A stretch of 64,000 bases of DNA from NCBI RefSeq assembly GCF_000243715.2, contig NZ_AHMO02000008.1, forward strand, positions 545,001 to 609,000. Reading direction: 5' to 3'. The position numbers were made by a program, and so were the translations under genes. Origin of the DNA: Leptospira broomii serovar Hurstbridge str. 5399 (GTDB lineage: Bacteria; Spirochaetota; Leptospiria; Leptospirales; Leptospiraceae). The notes beneath the pieces are model-generated. The model was not told the DNA's origin. It worked only from the letters and a program-made list of their open reading frames with translations, and searched no databases. Below, piece by piece: positions 34,867 through 44,215 of this stretch; within the stretch, counting starts at the first letter, position 1; every line of letters begins with the position of its first letter.

Positions 34867-36033
34867 TTAGATTTTCCAGTACAGTTTCTTTTTATCTAAC
34901 ATATATAAAATTCCGAACCAAAGAACCACATTACTCAACGCATACGCCAAAGATGCGAATTCCGACGTGGGGGCCCAAACCGCAAACCCATTTTGAAACA
35001 GAAACGTCTTGAGGCTTATTGATTCTCCGGCGTTCCGGACATGGATTAAGTTCAAAGTTCTTGCCCAAATTCCGGACGCAAAAAAAACGAGGATCGCATT
35101 CCTACCGAAAGGAATCCAAGGTGCTAATAGTAAATCCTTGCTTTTTATGGAAATGGATTCGAGCAAAAGAAATAGCGCAAGCAGGAGAGCGGCTAACCCG
35201 CCCGTCCATAATACAAAGCTGGAAGTCCAAAGACTTTTATTCATCGGAAAGAATTGGTGCCAAATCCATCCGGCTACCATAATTACTATCGCAGCAAGGA
35301 TGAAGTTAAATGCAGTTTTTTGAATATTCTTCTTTGTATCCGAATCCTTTTTCAAAACCTCCCCGAAAAAAAATCCTAAGAACGTCGTGGCAACTGCGCT
35401 AAGAGAGCTAAGCAAACCTTCAGGATCCCAGGTTTTAGAGGATTTCCAAAGATGATTTTCTCCGAAAACGATTCGATCCAACCAAGCCCCCCAATCCTTC
35501 CCGGGAGACAAACTCACGGAATCCGAGCCTGGGGGCGGAACGAATTCCAGTAAGATCCAATATCCAAAAAGAATCGATAGACAAATCAGTATACGGGCAT
35601 GGAAATTCGAGGAGCGATAGGCGATCGCAGAGATGAAATAGACCAGCCCGATTCGCTGAAGTACTCCCGGAATTCTGAGTTGGTCGATACTCCACTCTCC
35701 GAACCAATGCAAAAATAATCCGATTAAGATTAGAATTGAAGCACGTTTCAGGATTTTAAAGAAAGTCCCGCCGTTCCCGATCGAGGAAAACGGAATCGAA
35801 ACGCCGACAGAAAAGAGAAAAAAAGGAAAAACTAAATCGGTCGGAGTGCATCCGAACCACTTTGCATGTTTCAACGGCCAATAAATGGCCGACCAGGACC
35901 CCGGATTATTCACAAGAATCATACCGGCAACGGTAAATCCTCGCAATGCATCGATAGATAAAAGCCTCTTTCTGACAGAAGAGTCGTTTATTAATTCTTG
36001 TTTCACGAAATGTATTTCGTTTCGAATTTTCAC
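34867..36033 (-). CDS. DUF5009/HGSNAT-like membrane acyltransferase
   Basis: A 388-residue protein with about ten membrane helices. The N-terminal motif RLLSIDALRGFTVAGMILVNNPGSW, with DALRGF, is characteristic of the DUF5009 (heparan-alpha-glucosaminide acetyltransferase-like) family; TPTDLVFPFFLFSVGVSIPFS follows. Members transfer acyl groups to sugars across membranes, so modification of an envelope glycan is a reasonable guess. I choose the GTG at 36033 as start: it overlaps the TGA of the upstream gene (GTGA, 36030-36033), the usual coupling layout. A TTG at 36066 would extend it but overlaps the upstream gene more. Confidence 0.82.
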   Translation of the reverse strand: MKIRNEIHFVKQELINDSSVRKRLLSIDALRGFTVAGMILVNNPGSWSAIYWPLKHAKWFGCTPTDLVFPFFLFSVGVSIPFSSIGNGGTFFKILKRASILILIGLFLHWFGEWSIDQLRIPGVLQRIGLVYFISAIAYRSSNFHARILICLSILFGYWILLEFVPPPGSDSVSLSPGKDWGAWLDRIVFGENHLWKSSKTWDPEGLLSSLSAVATTFLGFFFGEVLKKDSDTKKNIQKTAFNFILAAIVIMVAGWIWHQFFPMNKSLWTSSFVLWTGGLAALLLALFLLLESISIKSKDLLLAPWIPFGRNAILVFFASGIWARTLNLIHVRNAGESISLKTFLFQNGFAVWAPTSEFASLAYALSNVVLWFGILYMLDKKKLYWKI

Positions 36034-37052
36034 CAGAGAGAACGATGAAACTCGGTAAAACCCCAAACATTCTTGAAAGAAATTTCCTTTCCCTGATCCG
36101 GTCGGAATGTTCCGGAGAATTTTCCCACAAATTGTCTAAAATACAATTTTGTAAAAATAAGATTCATCTTTTCCCTACGTTCCCCTGCCGGCTTGAATTC
36201 CAATCTTAATCTACCGGCTTCGTCCCATAAGCGCCAAGGTTTATAAGGATCTTCTTGAGAAAAATCGAAAATACAGCGATCAACTCTTTGCTGCTTTGCA
36301 TTGATCCAGAAAGCATTTTCGGAAAAGAAGCTTTCGTTTACCAACGCGGCGAAATTCGCTCCGATCTTAGTTTTATTCGGTAGGACGGAGGAAAACGCGG
36401 CCCAATACCAATTCGTTTCCCTTCTTACATATCCGCCCGACCAATCATATACTAAAGTCGATTTATTAGGATCTCTTACCAGTTCTTTCGCTAAATAGCG
36501 AACGGAGAGACGGGTCGGCGATAACGGAGAACATTTTTCAGTGAACGTCCAGCGAGTCGGTTCGGAAGGGTTCAAAACTCTCAAAGGATTATGAGTGTTA
36601 AGAGAATAAGGAAATTCTCCGGAAATTTTCAACTTTCCTTCGAAATCTGCCTCTAAGGATAAAATCCCTTCGGAGTGGGATTTACGAATCTCTAAGAATG
36701 ATTTCCCTTTTCTAAATTGAATCTGATACTCGTCCGGATTTACGGGGAATTTTAACGCTAAACCAAGATCCGGCCCCTTAGTATTGAATTCGTATACTTT
36801 CCCTTCGTCAAAGCGATATAGATAAGCGAACACATTATAGGCATAGCCGAGACTGACTGCAGCAATTCCGACTATCGAATCTTCCATAAGGAGGCCGAGA
36901 TAATTGAATGTATGGAATGCAAATCGCTTTCTTAATCCCGTAATCTCCTTCCCGAAAAAATCCAGAAGACGGAAATCGTTATGATTAAATTCGATGGGAG
37001 TTTCCCAAACGCCGTACCTAACTTGATTATCGGGTCCGATGATTTTGTTCAT
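36030..37052 (-). CDS. DUF2804 domain protein
   Basis: A 340-residue protein that resembles the DUF2804 family, whose members have beta-rich folds and no known function. Features are GIAAVSLGYAYNVFAYLYR near residue 65, then TRWTFTEKCSPLSP and DWSGGYVRRETNWYWAAFS around 185-225. No signal peptide or lipobox is visible. I chose ATG 37052; the frame is open to 37091 with no better start. Translation of the next gene is coupled by a 4-base overlap. The pairing suggests a shared role with the membrane acyltransferase, which is only inference. Confidence 0.75.
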   Translation of the reverse strand: MNKIIGPDNQVRYGVWETPIEFNHNDFRLLDFFGKEITGLRKRFAFHTFNYLGLLMEDSIVGIAAVSLGYAYNVFAYLYRFDEGKVYEFNTKGPDLGLALKFPVNPDEYQIQFRKGKSFLEIRKSHSEGILSLEADFEGKLKISGEFPYSLNTHNPLRVLNPSEPTRWTFTEKCSPLSPTRLSVRYLAKELVRDPNKSTLVYDWSGGYVRRETNWYWAAFSSVLPNKTKIGANFAALVNESFFSENAFWINAKQQRVDRCIFDFSQEDPYKPWRLWDEAGRLRLEFKPAGERREKMNLIFTKLYFRQFVGKFSGTFRPDQGKEISFKNVWGFTEFHRSLW

Positions 37053-37187
37053 ATGTCCGAGCGAGTTTCGAAGCTTGGGTGGAAAAATCAATGGATTTCC
37101 GACTCAGTCGGCAAATCTGCTTTACTTTTCGCTTTTTCCTCCGAGTATAGACATACCAAGCGTTAGGAAAAAAAGCAAAGCCATTCT

Positions 37188-38075
37188 ATGGGAGAAGTCC
37201 AGAGCAAGCACCTTAGTAGCAGCGATCTGCTCGAGCCTTCAGATCTCAAAACCTTAAAAGACAAGAAGACTTCGCGGGAAATTTCCCTCCTGCTATATCG
37301 GGTAATCTTTCGTTCGGAAGAGGCAAGAACCGGTGCGATTAAAATCGTTAAAGAACCGTTTATCCGCACTCATTCCAACCATCCGGAACAATTCCCCCTA
37401 CTCGATCGAACCAAGTTCGTAAGAGATATGATCTCCTACTTTAAAGCCTCTACCGTTCTCCCTCCTGAAAAACTAGAGTCTTTTTTTATCGGAATTCACG
37501 CCGCCTTTCAAAGCGAGATCCGTTATTTACTGGGTAAAACTACCCAATTTACTTTCGACATCATGTTTCAGGTAATCGAGTCGATTCTTCAAGAGATGAA
37601 TCACCCCGAAGACCAAAGGACGGTGGATGTAAAGGATCGTGAGATCATTCTAAAACATTTCAGAGCTTATAATGATCTTTCCAAAGTTTTTAACAAAATG
37701 GGAACTTCCAAAGCCGTAATCGATAAAAAGGACGAGATCATAACGGACATTTCGATCGCGCACAAGGATATTACGATCATTTCCATCGAAAACATGTTTC
37801 GAAACATATTGGCTCAAATACTGCTCTCAAGAAAATACAATTGCGGAACTCTGATCGATAAGTGGTCGAATGAATATGGATTCGGACCGGAGCAGGCGCA
37901 TTCGATGCGGACGTATATTTCCGAAGCTGCAACTCTTACGGATTTTCGAACCCAGTATGCAAATGCGTTGAGAGCCATCAAACCGGAAAACGAGATGGAC
38001 CTGATGTTTTTACGGACGCTCTCCAATTATTATTCTTCATGGGTCACTCAAGTTTCCGAACAAATCCCCGCCTGA
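37188..38075 (+). CDS. Hypothetical helical protein
   Basis: A 295-residue protein with no signal peptide and no membrane segment. It is largely helical and charged, with a repeated alternation of hydrophobic and basic residues (for instance LKDKKTSREISLLLYRVIFRSEEARTGAIKIV, then FDIMFQVIESILQEMNHPEDQ). The start follows a 96-base region after the divergent DUF2804 gene. I do not recognise the family, and the neighbours give no clue to function. It may be a genus-restricted cytoplasmic protein. Confidence 0.7.
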   Translation: MGEVQSKHLSSSDLLEPSDLKTLKDKKTSREISLLLYRVIFRSEEARTGAIKIVKEPFIRTHSNHPEQFPLLDRTKFVRDMISYFKASTVLPPEKLESFFIGIHAAFQSEIRYLLGKTTQFTFDIMFQVIESILQEMNHPEDQRTVDVKDREIILKHFRAYNDLSKVFNKMGTSKAVIDKKDEIITDISIAHKDITIISIENMFRNILAQILLSRKYNCGTLIDKWSNEYGFGPEQAHSMRTYISEAATLTDFRTQYANALRAIKPENEMDLMFLRTLSNYYSSWVTQVSEQIPA

Positions 38076-38228
38076 TTCGAGCGAATCGAATTATTACATT
38101 CCCCGAAAATGCGAACCTATAATATCGCGATTTCTTCCGATCTAAAAAGGGTTTGAATTTTATATCGATCCGCACCAAAGTTCTAGGTGCGGAAATCCGA
38201 AGAGGAAGATCGTATTTGGCGACAAGCT

Positions 38229-38681
38229 ATGAAACCGAAGAAAAGTAATACGGATTCCAAAAAGAAGATAGAGTTCGGAACTGCCGCGGTAGCCGAAGTT
38301 TTCTATAATTATCCGGAAAGAATGCGGGCTAAACTTCTTTTCTTGAGGCAATTGATTTTCGACACGGCTTCGAAGATGGAAAGCGTCGGTCCTTTGGAAG
38401 AAACCTTAAAATGGGGTGAACCCAGTTATCTGACAACGCAAACAAAAAGCGGAAGTACGATTCGAATTCATCACAGGGAATCTCAAGGAGATGAATATGG
38501 AATTTACTTTAATTGTCAGACGACCCTCGTCGAACAATTCAAAAGGAAGTACAGAAAGAAGTTCCACTTCGAAGGGAATCGAAGTATCATTTTTAAATAC
38601 GACGAATCGATCCCTGTTGCCGAATTGCAGGATTGTATCTCTCTAGCTTTAACATATCACAGCAGTAAATCGAACGGCTAA
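38229..38681 (+). CDS. DUF1801 domain protein
   Basis: About 150 residues from ATG 38229. The core PLEETLKWGEPSYLTT, with the conserved Lys-Trp-Gly-x-Pro, plus IYFNCQTTLVEQFKRKY near residue 95, matches the DUF1801 (YdhG/YjbR-like) fold, small cytoplasmic proteins of unknown function that are sometimes linked to iron. I prefer this start to a GTG 42 bases upstream because the added residues are charged and lack a ribosome site. Function is unclear. Confidence 0.75.
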   Translation: MKPKKSNTDSKKKIEFGTAAVAEVFYNYPERMRAKLLFLRQLIFDTASKMESVGPLEETLKWGEPSYLTTQTKSGSTIRIHHRESQGDEYGIYFNCQTTLVEQFKRKYRKKFHFEGNRSIIFKYDESIPVAELQDCISLALTYHSSKSNG

Positions 38682-38762
38682 AGAAAATCGCCCTTTCTTT
38701 CAACTTGGAATAAGGAAAACTAATTGTAACGAATGAATTTAATCGCTACAATTAATCTCCGG

Positions 38763-38797
38763 GATGCCCCGAGTAATAAGCGAAAAAGCTCGGCATC
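38763..38797 (+). other. Bulged hairpin upstream of the HD-domain gene
   Basis: GATG-CC-CCGAG (38763-38773) can pair with CTCGG-CATC (38789-38797), a 9-bp stem with a 2-base bulge and a 15-base loop. It lies 54 bases before the HD-domain gene and has no T tract, so it is not an intrinsic terminator. It could be a leader structure; I recognise no known riboswitch family. Confidence 0.4.
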
Positions 38798-38850
38798 AAG
38801 TAATAAAGAACTTCGAAGCGGATTTCCGAAAATGATAGGAGAAGAGGTTC

Positions 38851-39468
38851 ATGTTAAGGGAAGAGTTTTACCGAACTGCAAGTAAGTATTCCGAATTGAA
38901 AGGCGCAATCGACGCTTTGTGGACCGAAATAAACTTAAACTACTCGGAAAGCCATAGACATTATCACACTCTTACTCATCTAAAGTCCTTTCTAGACAGA
39001 TTGAAAACCGTTCGGACAAGAATTCAGGACTGGGATAGCATGCTGTTTGCGATGTTTTATCACGATATTATCTACGATCCCAAGGATTTCCAGAACGAAG
39101 AAAATAGCGCACTATTGGCGGAGGAGAGATTAAACCGGATCAATGCTCCTAGACTTCTTATCTTTAAGGTTAAGGATCTTATTCTCGCCACTAAAATGCA
39201 TAGGGCTCAGGACGATCCGGATATCCGATATTTTTTAGATTGTGACTTATCGATTTTAGGCGCGGAAAAATCCGAATATCAACAATACGCTCGAAGCATT
39301 CGAAACGAATATAAAGAATATTCCGACGAAGAGTATTCTTCCGGCAGAAAAAAAGTACTGGAATATTTTTTACGGATGGAACGGATTTTTACCAGTCGGG
39401 AATTTTTTGAAACCCTTGAGAAACAAGCTAGAGCTAATTTAAGCTACGAGCTCGAAGAATTAGAATAA
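38851..39468 (+). CDS. HD-domain predicted phosphohydrolase
   Basis: A 205-residue protein with a ribosome site GGAGAAGAGG. HYHTLTHLKSFL near residue 37 and MFYHDIIYDPK near 70 supply the His and His-Asp metal ligands of the HD superfamily; a further His is near 113 (TKMHRAQD) and an Asp near 125 (FLDCDLSIL). The overall pattern matches the predicted metal-dependent phosphohydrolase group (COG4339). The substrate is unknown. No signal peptide is present, so it is cytoplasmic. Confidence 0.83.
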   Translation: MLREEFYRTASKYSELKGAIDALWTEINLNYSESHRHYHTLTHLKSFLDRLKTVRTRIQDWDSMLFAMFYHDIIYDPKDFQNEENSALLAEERLNRINAPRLLIFKVKDLILATKMHRAQDDPDIRYFLDCDLSILGAEKSEYQQYARSIRNEYKEYSDEEYSSGRKKVLEYFLRMERIFTSREFFETLEKQARANLSYELEELE

Positions 39469-39485
39469 AAAAAATTATCGTTTTA

Positions 39486-40067
39486 TTATCCTAGTCTTTT
39501 TAGAGAAAAGCCCAAGCAATAGCAAGCTCCGGCGAGAACGAAATGGTAAATATCGACTTTTAAAATACCTGCCGCCTCTCCTACCGTTCCGATTGCAAGA
39601 CCAGCAAAAATAAATAATAAAGACCCGAGGATTCCGTACATTGCGGCAGGCTTATGGGCCCCATTATATCGTTTAACACAGGATACGATGATAGTAATAA
39701 AAGATAGCGCTCCGATGAAGGTGGAATAGTCTCCTAAACCAATCCAACGATCCACTAACGACATTAAAACAAGAAAGAGAGAAATCGTAATCCAGTTCCT
39801 ACGGCTGATTCTTCCGAAAGTTCCGACAAAAAAAGCCAGGCCGATCCAAGGAACTCCAACTTCGGCGGCGAATCTGATCACTATTCTATAGATAGGCTCG
39901 ATTACCGTAACTCCCGCAAAAAATAAACTTCCAAGAGCGGCGCCGATAGCGATGGAATAAAATCCCCAGGCTCCGCTTTGTTTATTCCAATTACCGTGAA
40001 GTCGGAACCCTGTCCAAGCCGCAAAGGCCGCTAGAATAAAATCGGAAATAACTGTGCTTGTTTGCAT
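39486..40067 (-). CDS. Multi-pass membrane protein (DUF6962-like)
   Basis: A 193-residue protein with six to seven hydrophobic segments (about 6-22, 33-55, 62-85, 92-110, 115-132, 140-165, 172-190). TGFRLHGNWNKQSGAWGFYSIAIGAALGSLFFAG near residue 20 is typical of a small family of predicted seven-helix proteins. Function is unknown. It converges on the HD-domain gene, 17 bases between stops, and diverges from the aldo/keto reductase gene to the right. Confidence 0.7.
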   Translation of the reverse strand: MQTSTVISDFILAAFAAWTGFRLHGNWNKQSGAWGFYSIAIGAALGSLFFAGVTVIEPIYRIVIRFAAEVGVPWIGLAFFVGTFGRISRRNWITISLFLVLMSLVDRWIGLGDYSTFIGALSFITIIVSCVKRYNGAHKPAAMYGILGSLLFIFAGLAIGTVGEAAGILKVDIYHFVLAGACYCLGFSLKRLG

Positions 40068-40213
40068 GAAGGGTATTGAATAAGAGATTCGATAAATTGC
40101 AAGTCCGATTGAGACTTCTTTCGTTCCGGTAAAAGTCCCTATTTAAAATAAAAATTCGTTCGGACTCAATATGATTTCCAACCGAATCGATTCGGGACAG
40201 TCTAATTTTCCGT

Positions 40214-41035
40214 ATGTTAAAACAACCCTTAACGCAATCGATTCAACTGAATAACGGAATACCGATGCCGGTTCTTGGCCTTGGAGTCTGGAAAACCAAA
40301 TCCGGAAAGGAATGTAGAGACGCGGTTAACTGGGCTCTAGAAGCAGGGTACCGCCATATCGATACGGCAAAAATTTATGGAAACGAGCAGGATGTCGGCG
40401 CAGCAATTAAGGAAAGCGGAATCCCGAGAAATCAAATCTTCGTGACGACTAAATTGTGGAATTCCGATCAAAAGGAGCCGCGCAAAAATTTGGAAACCTC
40501 CTTAAAGGGTTTAGGTTTGGAGTCGATCGATTTATATCTGATTCATTTTCCCGTTTCCGGAACAAGAGAGCAGGCCTGGAAAGAGTTGGAAAAATTTTAC
40601 GATGAGGGTTTAGTAAAATCGATTGGAGTCAGTAATTACACGGTTTCTCATCTGGAGGAACTCCTCCAACAAGCAGAAATCATACCTGCCGTAAACCAAG
40701 TGGAATTCCACCCCTTCTTGAATCAAAAAGACTTAGCCGCTAAGTGCAAGGAGAACGGAATCATTCTAGAAGCGTATAGCCCCTTAGCGCACGGGAGAAA
40801 AATTAACGATCCTAAATTGGTTTCTATCGCTCGAAAAATCGGGAAAACTCCGGCCCAAGTTTTGATTCGCTGGGCGATCGATAAAGGATTTGTAGTAATT
40901 CCTAAATCGGTAAAGAAAGAACGGTTAGAGGAAAACTCGCAGGTATTTGACTTCTCCTTGTCTCAAAGCGAACTACAAGAGATGGAATCTTGGAATGAAG
41001 ATTTCAGAACCTGTTGGGATCCTACAAACGCCTAA
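40214..41035 (+). CDS. Aldo/keto reductase (AKR5-like)
   Basis: A 273-residue aldo/keto reductase. The motifs [37 protein letters not shown] (with the catalytic Asp and Tyr), [11 protein letters not shown] (Lys), LIHFPVSGT (His), [16 protein letters not shown] and [20 protein letters not shown] are in the expected order, giving the full catalytic set. Length and motifs resemble 2,5-diketo-D-gluconate reductases. It reduces aldehydes or ketones with NADPH; the physiological substrate is unknown. The next gene, a MarR regulator, follows by 94 bases with its own promoter. Confidence 0.92.
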   Translation: MLKQPLTQSIQLNNGIPMPVLGLGVWKTKSGKECRDAVNWALEAGYRHIDTAKIYGNEQDVGAAIKESGIPRNQIFVTTKLWNSDQKEPRKNLETSLKGLGLESIDLYLIHFPVSGTREQAWKELEKFYDEGLVKSIGVSNYTVSHLEELLQQAEIIPAVNQVEFHPFLNQKDLAAKCKENGIILEAYSPLAHGRKINDPKLVSIARKIGKTPAQVLIRWAIDKGFVVIPKSVKKERLEENSQVFDFSLSQSELQEMESWNEDFRTCWDPTNA

Positions 41036-41074
41036 TTCTTCCGCGGAGGAAAGCGTGCTTGGACCGAAAAAAGA

Positions 41075-41103
41075 TTGACATTTGAGAAAAGTCGCCGTCT
41101 AAA
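41075..41103 (+). promoter_or_regulatory. Sigma-70-type promoter of the MarR gene
   Basis: A perfect -35 hexamer TTGACA (41075-41080), a 17-base spacer and a -10 hexamer TCTAAA (41098-41103, 4 of 6 matches) lie 27 bases before the MarR ATG. It is one of the better promoter matches in the window. Confidence 0.6.
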
Positions 41104-41129
41104 TAGAGATAGTTCATTCTTAAACTAAT

Positions 41130-41579
41130 ATGGGAAGTCATTTCAAAGGAAAACCAAGAGATGTCAAAATCCTAGATGCGTACATAAAGTTAGGTCGTTG
41201 CACCGATTCGATACGCTCTATGGAAGACAAAGTCTTAAGTCAGTTCGGCTTGACGAGCGGTCAATTTGGCTGTTTGGAAACTTTGCATCACCTCGGCCCG
41301 ATGTGTCAGAAAGAAATCGGACAAAAGATTTTTTCCTGTGAAGGTAATATTACTCAAATCGTGGATAATCTCGAAAAAAGAGGTCTTGTCCAGCGAGTTA
41401 GAAGTGAGGAAGATAGAAGATATTTTATCGTCAATCTAACCGACTCCGGAAAGGAACTCATCTGTAAGGTTTTCCCTTCTTACCTTGAGCATCTTAAAGA
41501 CCGAATGTCTCCCCTTTCCGATGATGATTTAAAACAACTGGGACAAATCTGTAAGACCGTAGGTCTTCGGGACCTTTAA
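41130..41579 (+). CDS. MarR-family regulator
   Basis: A 149-residue MarR-type repressor with a winged-helix DNA-binding region ([27 protein letters not shown] then [30 protein letters not shown], about residues 45-105). It resembles regulators that respond to oxidants or phenolic compounds; conserved cysteines are at about residues 26, 52, 62 and 74. It is upstream of the DoxX-family gene, 105 bases apart, and a 12-bp palindrome lies in the gap, so it probably controls that gene. A promoter precedes it. Confidence 0.88.
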   Translation: MGSHFKGKPRDVKILDAYIKLGRCTDSIRSMEDKVLSQFGLTSGQFGCLETLHHLGPMCQKEIGQKIFSCEGNITQIVDNLEKRGLVQRVRSEEDRRYFIVNLTDSGKELICKVFPSYLEHLKDRMSPLSDDDLKQLGQICKTVGLRDL

Positions 41580-41623
41580 AGGACAGGAGGAGCCAATGTT
41601 TTTTGGATTGTTCGGACCATTAC

Positions 41624-41635
41624 TTTAATATTAAA
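41624..41635. promoter_or_regulatory. 12-bp palindrome before the DoxX gene
   Basis: TTTAATATTAAA is a perfect palindrome in the space between the MarR gene and the DoxX gene. AT-rich palindromes occur by chance, but its place in front of the putative target gene makes it a candidate MarR operator. Confidence 0.4.
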
Positions 41636-41684
41636 CTATACAACAATAGACTATACCCTATCAAATCATTTGGAGGATTTTGAT

Positions 41685-42125
41685 ATGATTGAAAGAATTT
41701 TTAAGACCGATAAGGACATAACGTCTTTTATTTTGCGAATTGTGTTAGCCGTCGTGTTTTTCCCGCATGGAGCGCAAAAAGTGTTGGGTTGGTTCGGAGG
41801 TTATGGGTTTTCAGGAACGTTAGGCTTCTTTACCGCGCAGGGAATTCCTACGCTACTCGTTCTTCTTTTATTTGCGGCGGAATTTCTCGGTCCCATCGGC
41901 CTTGCACTCGGCTTATTGACTAGAGTTGCGGCAGCAGGCATTGCGGTTGCGATGTCTGTCGCTTTATTAGTCCATATTCCTCACGGATTTTTTATCAACT
42001 GGGCCGGAAATCAACAAGGTGAAGGTATAGAATACCATCTTCTTGCAATTACGATCTCGATCGTACTTCTAATCAAAGGATCCGGTTGGGCATCGATAGA
42101 CGGAATTATCGCGAGCAGAAAATAA
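41685..42125 (+). CDS. DoxX-family membrane protein
   Basis: A 146-residue four-helix membrane protein. A ribosome site (GGAGG) is 8 bases before ATG 41685; an earlier TTG at 41670 lacks one. LRIVLAVVFFPHGAQKVLGWFGGYGFSGTLGFF near residue 18 and later LFAAEFLGPIGLALGLLTRVAAAGIAV are the typical DoxX motifs. DoxX proteins are linked to oxidative and thiol stress, though the reaction is uncertain. The adjacent MarR repressor supports a stress-inducible gene. A terminator follows at 42218. Confidence 0.87.
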   Translation: MIERIFKTDKDITSFILRIVLAVVFFPHGAQKVLGWFGGYGFSGTLGFFTAQGIPTLLVLLLFAAEFLGPIGLALGLLTRVAAAGIAVAMSVALLVHIPHGFFINWAGNQQGEGIEYHLLAITISIVLLIKGSGWASIDGIIASRK

Positions 42126-42455
42126 AATTTTAAAATACGATATTCTAACAAATCGATTCCATAAGTTGCTGAAACACGATTCATGGAATCAATGCATACC
42201 TAACTACCGCAATTTCGGAGGGCATAAGCCCTCTTTTTTTTTCTTAAATGTTTCGTCCTGACAATTTTTTCCTCAATTGAGTGACATTAGTCAAAAAGGA
42301 TTAATAAACAACATACTATATATTAAGAAACCTGCAATTCCTGATGAAAATCAAAAATAGAATATCTATTTTACGTTCCTATTTTTTCGGTCTATCTAGA
42401 TCGAAAAGCAAAAAGGAATATTTTTCAGTGCAAAGATAGTCTATTATTACTAGTT
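42126..42455. other. Intergenic region between DoxX gene and histidine kinase
   Basis: No gene. It contains the terminator at 42218-42242, an 8-base inverted repeat GATTCCAT (42155-42162)/ATGGAATC (42183-42190), and a 10-base palindrome CTCAATTGAG (42272-42281). Promoter elements for the histidine kinase gene are not clear. Confidence 0.4.
42218..42242 (+). terminator. Intrinsic terminator after the DoxX gene
   Basis: GAGGGC (42218-42223) pairs with GCCCTC (42228-42233) around the loop ATAA, and nine T follow. Short but clean rho-independent terminator, ending transcription from the MarR/DoxX unit. Confidence 0.9.
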
Positions 42456-43829
42456 ATGAAGCGAAGAAAGAAGTACGGCGCTTTGAACTGGATTCGACGG
42501 TCTATTTCGAACTATATAGCCCCGGACGAATCGATTCGGGACGGTTTACCGTTTTGGCGTGAATCGGTTCTTTCTTCCTTGATTTTAGCGATGGCAGTAT
42601 TGGGAACTATCGCGTATATTCCGAGCACGTTATTGGCATTGGAGGAAGCACGAACTTCGGTTGTATTCATAAACACGTTCGCAATGCTCTTAATTTATAT
42701 CTTATTCTTCGGAAAAAAGCTGCCGTTTACCCTGCGTTCTTGCGGAGTACTATTCTTAAATTTCCTTTTAGGTGCTTCTCTCCTTATAGCGCTCGGCCCG
42801 GAAGGCGGAGGAATGATATGGTTATTCCCTTTTCCGGTCCTAACCGGCGTTTTATTCGGCGTAATTCCTTGTATCTTCGCGCTATTCGGAAATTTTATGG
42901 CGCTCCTAATCACTTCCTTGGCCCTATCGCAATTTCAACTAACGTGGTCGATGCCTCAAGATAGATTCTTCGTCGTCGGGTTTAATTTTTTGGTTTCGAA
43001 TGGGATCGTCTGCCTTTCGCTTACCATTTTAATGTTGGGATTGCAACGAAATATAGAAAGAAAAAATAATCTATTGGATAATTTGAAGAAACGACGCTCT
43101 CAAATCGCTAGATCCAAGAAGCATCTGGAATCTGAGATAATCCAAAAAGGGGATATCGAGAAACGATTAGCGGAACACTTGAAGGAAAAGGAAGTACTTT
43201 TGCAGGAAATCCATCATCGAGTTAAGAATAATCTTCAAATCGTTTCCGGAATGCTAAATCTTCAAAACTTATATACTCAGGATACCCAAGCTATCGAAGT
43301 CTTAGAAAAGGCCCAAGATCGAATTCGAGCCATGGCCCTGATTCACGACCACCTTTATCAGCAAGGAAAATTCTCGACCGTATTCATGAACAAATATTTG
43401 GAATCTTTAATAAACCATCTGATTGTTTCGCAAGCTCCGCCAGGAAATCGAATCCGATTCGAAACGCAATGGGAGCCAATCCTGATTCCGATGGAAAAAG
43501 CGATCCCTTGCGGGCTCATAGTCAACGAACTCATTTCTAATTCGCTTAAACACGCATTCCCTAACGGACGCAAAGGGACAATCACCGTTCGGCTGGAAGA
43601 GCGCCAGAATGGGTTGGCGCTTTGCGTTATGGACGACGGGGTCGGCCTGCCGAAAGACTCGTCCGCGTTTTTATTTTTATCCGCAGGAAAAATGCCGATC
43701 GCCGACGGAGATAAACACGATTCGTTAGGGTTAATGATCATTCAATCTTTAGCGGGACAACTTAAGGCGAGAATAATAATGGAGCCTTCCGAAGGGACTT
43801 CGATCAGACTCGAATTTTCCCGGTTTTAA
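42456..43829 (+). CDS. Membrane histidine kinase (HisKA_2 type)
   Basis: A 457-residue sensor kinase. Six predicted membrane segments occupy roughly residues 30-200. A linker helix follows, and the H-box LLQEIHHRVKNNLQIVSGMLNLQ near residue 263 is characteristic of the HisKA_2 group. The HATPase has VNELISNSLKHAFPNG (N box) near 355, CVMDDGVGLPKD, and DSLGLMIIQSLAGQLK. No response regulator is adjacent, so it is an orphan. The sensed signal is not apparent from the sequence; the membrane part has no recognised sensor domain. Confidence 0.88.
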   Translation: MKRRKKYGALNWIRRSISNYIAPDESIRDGLPFWRESVLSSLILAMAVLGTIAYIPSTLLALEEARTSVVFINTFAMLLIYILFFGKKLPFTLRSCGVLFLNFLLGASLLIALGPEGGGMIWLFPFPVLTGVLFGVIPCIFALFGNFMALLITSLALSQFQLTWSMPQDRFFVVGFNFLVSNGIVCLSLTILMLGLQRNIERKNNLLDNLKKRRSQIARSKKHLESEIIQKGDIEKRLAEHLKEKEVLLQEIHHRVKNNLQIVSGMLNLQNLYTQDTQAIEVLEKAQDRIRAMALIHDHLYQQGKFSTVFMNKYLESLINHLIVSQAPPGNRIRFETQWEPILIPMEKAIPCGLIVNELISNSLKHAFPNGRKGTITVRLEERQNGLALCVMDDGVGLPKDSSAFLFLSAGKMPIADGDKHDSLGLMIIQSLAGQLKARIIMEPSEGTSIRLEFSRF

Positions 43830-43918
43830 CTTTATCGACGATTTTGTATTTCTCCCGAACGGGCCGCTTTCTTCTTTTCCAACTCCTAAATAATAAAATT
43901 CTATACCGTAAATTTTCT

Positions 43919-44215
43919 ATGTCTAACTTGTATAAAATGAATGCAGTAAAGCACGACGAACAGGCCCGCACCTTTGTATTGATCCAGGACGGCTTCGAGG
44001 CCTATCTGGATTATAACGAAATCGGAAAGGAAATCTGGAATCTGACTCATACTTTCGTACCCGACAGTTTACGCGGCAAAGGATTGGCAGCTATTTTAGT
44101 GAAAGCTGCTTTAGAAGCCGCACGAAAGTCCGGAAAAAAGATCATTCCATCTTGTTCTTACGTGGAAACTTTTCTGAAGCGAAATCCGGATTATTCCGAT
44201 TTAGTAATCGAATGA
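43919..44215 (+). CDS. Small GNAT acetyltransferase (YjdJ-like)
   Basis: A 98-residue acetyltransferase of the small GNAT type. VPDSLRGKGLAAILVKAALEAARKSGKKIIPSCSY near residues 48-82 carries the acetyl-CoA binding motif (RGKGLA) and the IIPSCSYV motif of the YjdJ/YidJ-like group. Start is ATG 43919; an upstream frame lacks a suitable ribosome site. The stop overlaps the following gene by 4 bases (ATGA). Members are thought to acetylate proteins or small molecules, with unknown targets. Confidence 0.82.
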   Translation: MSNLYKMNAVKHDEQARTFVLIQDGFEAYLDYNEIGKEIWNLTHTFVPDSLRGKGLAAILVKAALEAARKSGKKIIPSCSYVETFLKRNPDYSDLVIE

